Source of the DNA: Podospora bellae-mahoneyi
Lineage: Eukaryota > Ascomycota > Sordariomycetes > Sordariales > Podosporaceae
NCBI RefSeq assembly: GCF_035222275.1
Contig: NC_085886.1
Location: 310,001 to 374,000, forward strand
Direction: 5' to 3'
Length of the DNA: 64,000 nt
In this document: piece after piece, positions 11,801-20,718 of the stretch
Numbering within the stretch: the stretch's first letter is position 1
Layout: each line of letters opens with the position of its first letter
Position numbers and translations under genes: made by a program
Notes under the pieces: model-generated
Told to the model about the DNA's origin: nothing
Seen by the model: the letters and a program-made list of their open reading frames with translations, nothing else
Databases searched by the model: none

Positions 11801-12683
11801 GGGAGTGATAGGCGGCACTAGCAAGTTTAGCATTCTTATGGGAAACGGCTTTCACCGCTTTATGACTTCACACCTTTGGTCAAGATGCATCAACCACGCG
11901 TCCTTTTCATGCGTCAACCTACACACTTCAGTTGCATAACACCTACGGCCTGATGATCTCCGCTCTCTTTCTGGATGCCAAACCTCTAGGTTTATCGCAC
12001 CCTTGCTTCCCAGCATTGGAACGTCTTCCGTGTTGTATCCAACCTATCAAGTTAGCAAGGGGCTCATGAAGACTATCAGGCTTGACTATACCCAACTGCA
12101 CACAGTAATTATATTACTAGTCCCACCACTTACCTAATCTTGAATCCAAGTCAGAAAACTCGCATCGTACTATCACTGCACAACATCATCGTGAATTAAA
12201 CAGAACTGTACACTAAGGGGAAAGAACCCTTTGTCCGAAAGAATACATTGTAACCCTCAATGTGTTGTTTTGAGCTGCCGAGGTGGCATAAAACTGGTCT
12301 ACATATCAGGGAGACAAGACATGGATAAAAACGATACCATGCTTTCTCTCCTTACCTTATGTTGTCACAAGGAGGACTCAAAACCGGCCATTCATCAAGT
12401 AACCATTCAAGAGTTTGACTTCTTGTTTCTTGAGCTTGTCGTTGGGTATCATGAATGGCTGAGGCAAAGAAAAAGAGTTCAGTATAGTATTCCACGCGTG
12501 TCAATGTCTTCAAGGCAGCGCGAGTAGGCAGAGAAAGGCAACAAACTGAACAATGTGAGGAAGGTCGATGCTCCATTCTAGAATCTCTATAGAGACCTTT
12601 TGTTATAAGGGTTTCCGTCTCCAAGCACTCGCAATCGTGCCTGGTGACCATCTCCTCTCTCTCCTCCATGACATTCAGTTGTC
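8819..12683. other. 3.9 kb gene-poor gap
   Basis: No convincing coding region was found. The longest frame (minus, 9843-10439) lacks coding character and recognisable motifs. The gap includes the upstream region of the acyltransferase gene, a perfect palindrome at 10801-10814, a poly-A run at about 11280-11292 and a T-rich run near 11640-11665. It probably holds the promoters of both flanking genes. Confidence 0.5.
10801..10814. repeat. perfect 14-bp palindrome
   Basis: ACTCCGTACGGAGT reads the same on both strands. The half-site motif ACTCCGTA recurs in the window (for example near 52547). Role unknown. Confidence 0.5.
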
Positions 12684-14540
12684 ATGATGCCTCACTTTGG
12701 CTTGGTTCGTGTTGCTTCCCCTGGTGGATGGTCGCGGGAATTTATCTTTTGCGATTATTGTCTACGCCAGGAGCAAAATGAGGACACCACAGAGAGCTAC
12801 TGCTCGCTTCATCGACCTGGACGTGATCAAACACAAGCTACACCTTCTTTGAGAGAAGACCATGTCGAAAACGCCATCCAAACCACCCTGCTCGCTGCGT
12901 GTGAGGCTTCAGAAAGTGATTCCCACGCTGACAATGGGGAACCCTTGGTATTGTCAGCCGACTCGCCCCCGTCTCAACCATCTTCTTCTTCTGCCGAGAA
13001 GAAACACCAAACCGACCGGCCCACAGAGTCCCGTTCATCATCTCCCCCAACAGACGATACTCCTGACCAAACTGAACCATCACGGCAGTCCTCATCGCAG
13101 ACAATCCCATCTACTGCCCAAACCAAGCAACCAGGTCGTAGAGGCCCTGGTCGTCGAGCCGATAACCTCCGGATCAACCTTCCCAACCCACCCCCGCTTC
13201 CAGAACCCGGACAGCGTCCAAGCCGAGAGGTCCTCGCCCGGCACGGCGTAATCGTCCCCCATATACCCCTCGTTCCAGCCCTGAGACCTTCCAAGCAACC
13301 TTCGGCGACCGCCACTGACCTGGCATGGTACAAAGCACATAGGCTGTGCACCAACTGCCACAAGGAGGTGGACGACCTCCACTTCTCCAAGTGTTCTGCC
13401 TGTCGGGCAGCCGGACTGGCACGCGCCCGGAGATACCAAGCCAGGAAGAAGGAGGAAAAGGCGTTGCAAATGAAAATGGCAAAGGAGAGCCAGGGGCGGG
13501 ACGGAACCCAGTCGTCCGAGAGGCTGAGTGAACAGTCAAACGCCCGGACCTTGTGCTTGCCCAGGTTGACTACTACACCCCAACCAATCCACCTGATGTC
13601 AGATGCCAGCGCCAGAGACAGAATCTACATGACTTTTATCGACACGCTTCCAATCCACCCCCGGCGGCGCTCGACAGGTAGTGGTCAAAGAGCTGTGTTG
13701 GGCCCGAGTCGGGAACAAGACCTCTATCTCCACGCGTTGGACAGGCTGACTGACATACGCCTGTCCACAACTTCTTCCTCCCTCTCGTCATTACCAGAAG
13801 CGGCTCCCGGTCCACATCAGACGTCGCCACCACCCCGTGAACGACCGCACGGGTATTCCCCCCCGGACGCTCAAACCCCCAGGAATGAATCCAACTCTGC
13901 ATGGCGCATATCGTCAGGTTCCCTGCCCACACCTGCGCCGTCGTCCTCTCCTTTTGGAGCTCAGTCCCCATCTAACGCCGCAGAACAACAGTCATCACCT
14001 TTCAGACGCAGGGGTGAGGAAGGGGAATACCAACTCCACCCTTTACTGACAAATATCCCACCGGAGCAGTGGTCTTCGCTGCCATCATCATGGCGGCCGG
14101 AACCAGAGATGCCAGTGCGGGGGGGTTATCCATCGAACGCTGGCAACTGGGGGGTTGGTGTTGATCATGGGTGTTATAACAGACAGCAACGTGGCTTGCT
14201 GGGTGATGTGCGACAGGATTGTTCTTACCGGTATCATCACTCCAGCACTGCGGTCGTTGGAAGCGGTGAGAGACAATATGACGAAGGGTCTGGGGGCTGG
14301 GTTGACGGCCCGGGGGCTAAGAGGTTGGATATGAACGTTGTTGATCCGGCGTTGGTGAGTGTGCAGGAGGGTATGATGATGGGTGGGTTGGAGGAGGTGG
14401 ACATTGAGGAGTTTGTTAGTTTGTCTGGGGCGGAGGAAGGGGTGGTGGAGAGGGTGGTGGGCGGGAGTCTGGGGAGGGTGAAGATCGAGAGGGTGGGCGG
14501 TCTTTTTGAGTTCAAGAAAGAGGGTTGCATACCTACATAG
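12684..14540 (+). CDS. large disordered protein with two cysteine (Zn-binding-like) motifs
   Basis: Single-exon protein of 618 residues; I do not recognise its family. Near the N terminus it has FCDYCLRQEQ followed by YCSLH, and around residues 223-240 LCTNCHKEVDD then FSKCSACRAAG. The second is a CxxC-x(9-10)-CxxC arrangement suited to one zinc ion. It is followed directly by a basic helix (ARARRYQARKKEEKALQMK), so nucleic-acid binding is possible but inferred. The remainder is low-complexity Pro/Ser/Gln/Thr-rich sequence, with an acidic/Gly-rich C terminus. ATG 12684 is followed by a second in-frame ATG, and either may be used. It borders the repeat island to the right. Confidence 0.72.
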   Translation: MMPHFGLVRVASPGGWSREFIFCDYCLRQEQNEDTTESYCSLHRPGRDQTQATPSLREDHVENAIQTTLLAACEASESDSHADNGEPLVLSADSPPSQPSSSSAEKKHQTDRPTESRSSSPPTDDTPDQTEPSRQSSSQTIPSTAQTKQPGRRGPGRRADNLRINLPNPPPLPEPGQRPSREVLARHGVIVPHIPLVPALRPSKQPSATATDLAWYKAHRLCTNCHKEVDDLHFSKCSACRAAGLARARRYQARKKEEKALQMKMAKESQGRDGTQSSERLSEQSNARTLCLPRLTTTPQPIHLMSDASARDRIYMTFIDTLPIHPRRRSTGSGQRAVLGPSREQDLYLHALDRLTDIRLSTTSSSLSSLPEAAPGPHQTSPPPRERPHGYSPPDAQTPRNESNSAWRISSGSLPTPAPSSSPFGAQSPSNAAEQQSSPFRRRGEEGEYQLHPLLTNIPPEQWSSLPSSWRPEPEMPVRGGYPSNAGNWGVGVDHGCYNRQQRGLLGDVRQDCSYRYHHSSTAVVGSGERQYDEGSGGWVDGPGAKRLDMNVVDPALVSVQEGMMMGGLEEVDIEEFVSLSGAEEGVVERVVGGSLGRVKIERVGGLFEFKKEGCIPT

Positions 14541-14822
14541 TCACACCCGACATTTTTTTTTTGGCTCAGTCTGTATTGGTCTCACAAGGTGAGCAAAAAG
14601 TAAGCGCAGTGAGCATCACCCTGAGCTAAAGTGGGTTTAAGGACCGTTCAGCTATACTTACCGCAACCAAAAATAATTATAACTTCCGTCTTCTCCTTAC
14701 GCGTGCCAGTAGCCCATTACTAAACCCACTAGAACCACCATTTATATTAAAATTATAACTTATATATGAATAAACTAATTTATATTTCTAACAAAAAATA
14801 ACATTTGTAAATTAACGTATAT

Positions 14823-14856
14823 TATAAGCGAGTCGTACATATAAGCGAGTCGTACA
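14823..14856 (+). repeat. two-copy direct repeat, about 17 bp unit
   Basis: Two adjacent copies of ATAAGCGAGTCGTACA(T/G) inside the AT-rich start of the repeat island. Confidence 0.6.
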
Positions 14857-16177
14857 GTCTCCACCACCCTACAACAACTATCCTCAATTATACCGCAACA
14901 ACATTAGGAAGCAACTACAATTACATCAGAAACGGCTGAATCAGATGATTCCCCAGCCTCCTGGCAAGTGCACGCGTTATGGCCAGGCTTGCCGCACACA
15001 CCACAGCACCAAACCGTCGTACGAGTCCCCCCTGCACTACCGCCATCCAGCTATATTTCTTCCACTGCCTCCCCACCCACGGCCTTCTGGTCCAGTAGAT
15101 CCTGTGCATCTTGCACAGTAAGTGATCCTCCGAGCCGTACACATATTCTTTTAGCTCTCCGGCGCTTACTTAGTGCCTCATTCGCCTTACAAAGCGAAGA
15201 GACCTCTACTTGAATCGGAGTCAAGGAACTCCACCCGGTTTAGGACAGCAGCTTCTTGGGCTTCGCCGAAATGTAAAGGCAAACAGTTAGGAGTTAGAGT
15301 GGCTTCTCTAAGACTATTAATCTAGTTCAAGTTCAGATAGATGGCTGGCGGACTTTTATGCTCGGTATTCGGCTATTCGACGCCGGTTCTTTAACCCAGT
15401 GCACTTAGAAACCGGCGACACCCAGAAGGAGAGGAATGAGATAAAAAGGGAGGGGATCTAGGAAGTAACAAGCGCTATTATAAACCGTCTCGGGCCATAT
15501 TGGGGAGTCTATGCTAGTCTAATATACAATGCCCTGAAAGGTATGAATGGTGATGAGTCCCGAACCAGTGTATATGCTGACGAGTTGCAGAAACAGGTTC
15601 AGTGGGTCTAATCTGCATAAAAAAGGCGGAGGGATTGGCCATAACCGTCTCAATAAAATTATCAACGCGATTGTCGACCTTTTCTTGGCCGCTGACATCG
15701 AGGTTGACATCGAAGAAAATACACGAGTCGTACATCCAGCTTTCTTCTTGACCCTCGTCAACTCCGACGTTAGGTTTGTTAATATATATTAATTCGAGAA
15801 CAATACTAACAAGTTCCAGGTATATGGAGGTTTGTAAGTCTGTTAAGCTTAACAAGTTCGCGGAGCTAAACCAGGAGGAAATAATCGACGAACTTGAAGA
15901 TGAGATACCGAAACTCGAAATAAACTGCGGACAAATTCCATTATCTGCAGTCCTGGGCAAAGAGGTGGGCACGAAAGGAGGGAGAACGTTGAAAAGGCTG
16001 AAGAATGAGAAGCTAAATATCCATTTCTTATCACAAACTCCCCTTATTCAGGTCCAAGGTTAGGAAGCTCGTTACGTTATTGACATTTGTAGACTAACAT
16101 CTGCACACGGCCTACCAGATCCCTCTCCCGGCATCAAGGCAGACAACACACAAGACAGCGACGGGGTAAGTGAAGAG

Positions 16178-18220
16178 TTGCCAATGGCTTCTCAGGACGG
16201 GTCTAGTACACAGTTTACGGCGGTAAACCACGACAGGAACAGACAGGCATTTCGCCCGGGCGAAACAACAACAGAACAGCTCCGACCCAGACCTAAACGA
16301 GACCCCCGCAAGAAACGACGTGGAGACCCCAACGCGACCAAAAGACTTAAGCGGCCGAGACACGAAGGCAAGGGTGTCAGCCAACACAGCGAACATAGGG
16401 TTTCGCCGCTTAGCAACGCCCCGGCAGCCTCTGCTTTACCACGGAATGCGACTGTAGGACCGAGTCCAAAACTATCGAGGGTATATCCACCCAGCGTCAA
16501 CTCGCCTTCCAACAACGCGCAGCACTGCTCTGAGACCGCAGAATACCTCCCGGAACCTGCCAATCCCCCCAATGGCTCCCGGCAAACCAATAGCCAACAC
16601 ACCTTGCACAGTCCGCCACATTTGCCCAGTGGCCTGATAGCCAAACAACAGGTTGTGTTGGTCGCACAGACTACAGAGACGGAAGGGAGGAGTCTCGACA
16701 TGGCAACTCGAGCGCGGCAAACACGTGGGGAAATAGGAAATTCGCTCAAATCCAGTTAGTACAGTGAACCTACCCTGGTGCCTGACAAAGTCCCGACTGG
16801 ACCAGACGTGCAAGGCATCGGACGGCTCGGTTCTACGAGCGATTCATTGATCCGCGGTACCAGATCCGACGGCGGGGATGACTCGATGCGCCCGAGCAAT
16901 CATGGACAAGACACAGCAGCGGAGCGGGAATTCTTCTCTGGCTGTGATTCCCGGGTTCTTCGCGGATATGTGGGCTGCGACACAAGCTACGATGCCGGTT
17001 CCACGCCTGACTTCACCGTGCAGCAGGAATCAGGAACCTCTGCCTTTGTGACAGTTCATCCACAGTTTGGCCCCAAGCTCATCCGCTGAGATAGCGCTTC
17101 ATCAGGCGGACCCCGTGTACGGGCACACAGTCACGGATCTTTCTCCTGACAGCCCGCCCAACCGAGTGAGGTGTGGGGACAATCCGGGCGACCCAATCCA
17201 CATCTCTTCTCCACTCCCGCAAACTGAAGAAGTGGTTATGGGACTCACTTTACCAGAGCTTTCTGGGACTATTAGATAGCAACTCGCAACTTTGATCAAG
17301 TTTGGCGCCTTTCACTGGCCTCGAGACGACTTGCTTCAGTTTAAATCCGGGAAAATGATCACAGAACGTATCCTATATGAGCTGTTGAGTTTGGAACTAG
17401 AATAGTTCGGAGAATACACCTTGGGAGTCCTACCTTAGAGGGCGGTAAAGGCTACGGCAGGAGATAGTATTGTTAGTATTGTTATGTTATACAACGTTAA
17501 CGATAATCACTGGGTTATTGCTGTTATTGATAAGAAACGAAAGACGTTTACCGCTTACGGTATGACCGAGAATATGCTGAATGAGTATAAAGCAGCCTAT
17601 TAAGATGCACTTTAAGTTGGCCCCCTTGGGGCAACTTTACATCCTCTCCAGGACTATACCGGCAATACTTGTGCCTTTCGGTGTTGTGATGCTTTAACTA
17701 GCTACCTTGGGACACGATTAGCAATGATGCTAGACCCGCTTTCTCTTCGGTTGTTCCACCTTCAACGCCTTTTGCAATCTCGCCTTTATTAGCCCGACAG
17801 CGTACCTGTCCCACCACCACCATATACGGAAGAACTCGGAGTGGTTACTGAGGATCGGTCTAACGAAGACGAGGATGTGGAAGGGGGTGGGGATGGGTAT
17901 CGGCAGACGACAGGCACCGAACTACCTAACACTGCCATGAGGCCACTTCTGGGGATCATTATCATGGGCTAGGCGAGGTGCATCTAGGTGACGGGGCTGG
18001 AGCGAGGGATTTGTAGGAGGCCAGAAACGAGCTCGAATATCCCGGACAGCTCAGTTTGTCGATGGGCGCGGCTGGGTCTATGGAGGTTGATCTTGATAAT
18101 CATGGCCATCAGTGGTTCTCCGACGAGGTACTCAATCTGCCTGGGACTGATTTTAATTCCTCTGGAAACCCTGTATCCTGTGTGAACCTCTTCATAGGTC
18201 CCTAATCCCTTCCCCACCGT
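16178..18220 (+). pseudogene. remnant of a Ulp1/C48-type cysteine protease gene of a DNA transposon-like element
   Basis: The region opens with a 193-codon basic, disordered frame (16178-16759) containing RPKRDPRKKRRGDP. Further on, around 17460-17600, a frame reads YNVNDNHWVIAVIDKKRKTF. This fits the His-Trp...Asp block of Ulp1/SENP-like C48 peptidases. At about 17650 a QDYTGNTCAFRCCDALTSYL stretch fits the Gln...Cys block. A disordered acidic tail follows near 17810-17950. Frames are interrupted and several stops separate the blocks, so it is not functional. Ulp1-like proteases are often carried by fungal DNA transposons such as the KDZ and Mutator-like groups; assignment to one of these is inference. 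No transposase was recognised. Confidence 0.5.
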
Positions 18221-19732
18221 CTACAACTTGTCCATAGCCCCCACAGCCTGCCCTTCCCCGGTGTTGGTGCTTTCCATAGTATCCTCCTTCTTGGGCACAG
18301 CGTGCAACAGGATAAACTTTATACTACCTTTCTCTACTTTGATTCTATTATCTTGATGGGACAAAAAGACACACCCTTGCCACCCGAAAGAAAAATCGAT
18401 TTCGAATTTAGACGGCGGGAGCTTGATGAGTTTGACAAGAGGTTTCTCAGCTGCGCCAAGCTCGCTGTCGTCCTCCAAGAGAGGGATTATTATGCCGCTT
18501 GCTTTTGCCCTACCTCCATTCTTTTAACATGAACGGTCCTCGCCTGACGATCTCACAGCCAGCCTCCCAGTGCTGAATGTCATCATGCTTAATGAATATG
18601 TTAGCCAGAGTATTTTGTAACATCCAGTATATACATACATAATCCTCGAGGAATTGAAGGACGAGGTCTTCATGTGCCTTGGTACCCTTTGCTTGGTATG
18701 AGAAGGTCTGTCCTTCTGTTACCGGATGCCAATTATGGCTCTCGCGGCAGGCCTTTAGTGATAATGCCCGCAAGGCCCCGTTCATCTTGAGTGGCCCGTC
18801 CATAGAGTGCGTTGTGGTGTGTCTTGTGCAAGGGGAGATGTAAGAGTAAAATACATGTGAAGAGGTTGGGTTGCGCCAGCCAGATGTTTATTGTGAGCTC
18901 TATGAGTCCTCGAGGTGTGGTAATTTCCACCCTGATAATTTTTGGTTTGGGCTATGTATTTTGGGCGTGACGAAATTTCCTCGCAACTTTTTCTGGAGGG
19001 GTATGACGAGGCATTTTACCTGGATCGGATTGATCCACCCCACCTACTTGACATCTGTAACATGAACCGCCCGAACCGCCTTAGCATTTTAACTTTGAAC
19101 GGTAATTGATCGTGACTTCTGCAGACCTGACGATGGCTTCCTGCTTTTATTGCGCTTCTATTTAATGACTTCCGTCCCAATTCAGGCGCTGCTTTCCATA
19201 GACAGGATCAGATGTGCTGACATACCCAGTTAGCCAGGCAAGAACAGGTAGATCAACTAAGTTAAACTCATTTATCCCTCTCCCTCAACTCTTGCGTCAG
19301 TCCATCCTCTTTATCAAACTACATGCAGACAATCAACCGACTTGGCCAACAACCGAGTCAGGTATGAAACCGATCTTTTCGACTCTGCCGTGGAGTCCGG
19401 GACATCACGAAAGCCGCAATTTATGATGGAATGCCTAGGTTTCAGTTTCGGGCAGCAGATCGTTATTAATAAGGTGTTTACATCTACTCCAGAGAGCGCC
19501 CGGCTGGTCATCTACTTGCGTTAGTCGGCCTTTAGAGTCATCTTTTAAGCCCTATCGACTCCTTTACGTTTTCCAGCTCAAGAGAGGGTAGTAGCGAGGG
19601 ATCTTATCATATCAGACAGTCCAGAAAACCGGCTATCACCAATAGTAGACCACTTCTCCTCCGCCACCTTATTTCCACTTCGAATAGTCACATTCATTCC
19701 CCAACGCGCAAGGCTGATTAAACAATCCCGAG

Positions 19733-20032
19733 GTGAAGTACTCGGTTAAGAAGTACTTCTTCAAGGGTGGAATTTGCATCTTGGCCACCAACGATCTGGA
19801 CAGCGCCCGCCGCAACATTGAGCGATACAGGGAAAAGGACCCCTCGTTTGGCGGTCAGCGCGAGTTCCAGCTCTTGTCAGACTTGATCGAGGTTGTGGAG
19901 GCGGGCAACCAGGAGGTGTTTACGGATAAGCTCAATGCCTGCGATCAGATGAGCCGATTGGACAAGTGGAAGACGGAGCTGCTGGTCAAGATCAAGAACC
20001 AGAGCGAGGAGGCTGACAACGAGTTCTCATAA
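19733..20032 (+). pseudogene. sec17: orphan C-terminal fragment of alpha-SNAP (Sec17)
   Basis: An open frame of about 99 codons matches the C-terminal third of alpha-SNAP. It includes KYSVKKYFFKGGICILATND, ERYREKDPSFGGQREFQLLS, LIEVVEAGNQEVFTDKLN and the hallmark SRLDKWKTELLVKIKN near the end, then a stop at 20030-20032. Alpha-SNAP (about 290 residues) recruits NSF/Sec18 to SNARE complexes. This end stimulates the ATPase. The upstream two thirds are missing: bases before 19733 are repeat-island sequence with no SNAP-like frame, and the first codon is GTG, not ATG. The surviving part is GC-rich and undamaged, unlike its left flank. It is most likely a piece left by a rearrangement or partial duplication, with the functional copy elsewhere. 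Confidence 0.8.
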
Positions 20033-20476
20033 AGACGAGGTAATAGCCTGAGCAGCAGATGTGGTAGAGGCTTGAGCCATGGCAAAGCCCATCGACGAAC
20101 TTTTTCCGAGAATATGGGAAGCAGCACTCACAGCAGGAGTGCTGAACCCGCGTGTCTGAGGGGTTATGCGTGGTGTAGGTAAGAGATTTAATGCAGGTGA
20201 AAAACGGCCAGGAATGCATATCGAAGGGGGACTCGGCTCCATAACAGCCGGCGCCGAGCGAGGCTTAAGAGCCGCGTCCAGATCACCCAAAGACTGGCAC
20301 TCAGGGGAGCTGTAGATCCGCTGAAATTGTTTACGCTGCTCCTTATAAAGACGCTGCGCTGAACCGCTTGGAGGCGAGGGGGGTTGTGGTGTGAGCTTGA
20401 GCACTGATTCGGACCACCTCTTGGAGGTTTCCTCAGTGATATGGGAATTCCAGTTCGCAGCCATGACAAAGGCCAT
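20027..20476 (-). CDS. hypothetical protein, Pro/Ser-rich
   Basis: Frame of about 149 residues starting at the ATG at 20476 (MAFVMAANWN); another Met lies at 20464. It reads TEETSKRWSESVLKL, then KEQRKQFQRIYSSPECQSL and a Pro/Ser/Ala-rich C-terminal half. No domain or signal peptide was recognised. It overlaps the stop of the sec17 fragment tail-to-tail by a few bases. Coding character is moderate; it may be a real small gene or a piece of a larger one cut by the island rearrangements. Confidence 0.35.
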   Translation of the reverse strand: MAFVMAANWNSHITEETSKRWSESVLKLTPQPPSPPSGSAQRLYKEQRKQFQRIYSSPECQSLGDLDAALKPRSAPAVMEPSPPSICIPGRFSPALNLLPTPRITPQTRGFSTPAVSAASHILGKSSSMGFAMAQASTTSAAQAITSSL

Positions 20477-20718
20477 TGGTTTTGGGCAAAGATGGCCTGG
20501 CCAATAGAAGTGAAACAGCGACGTGTGAAGCAATCATAACTCGCACAGTCAATGAAGGGTCCGTGCGTCCAAAACATTTCTTTACACTAGCCTCCCTTTG
20601 GCAATGGCGTGGACGTTATCGATAACGTGTGTTACAACAAACGCGTGGCATGTGAACCACCTATGAGAAAACAACTACACAACACAAGAAACACCACACA
20701 GCACAAGAAAACACCAAG

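Larger units (their letters stand above)
14541..19732. mobile_element. decayed repeat island with Ulp1-protease remnant
   Basis: An AT-rich, gene-poor stretch with broken coding traces and short direct repeats. AT-rich subregions lie near 14690-14830 and 15770-15900. A 16-17 bp unit (ATAAGCGAGTCGTACAT) is directly repeated at 14823-14856. Between about 16100 and 18220 the plus strand holds pieces of a former protein, described separately. Minus-strand frames at 18221-18478 and 18510-18803 look partly coding but are unrecognised. The base composition suggests repeat-induced point mutation, but I could not compute RIP indices. I cannot define element ends or target-site duplications. Confidence 0.6.
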
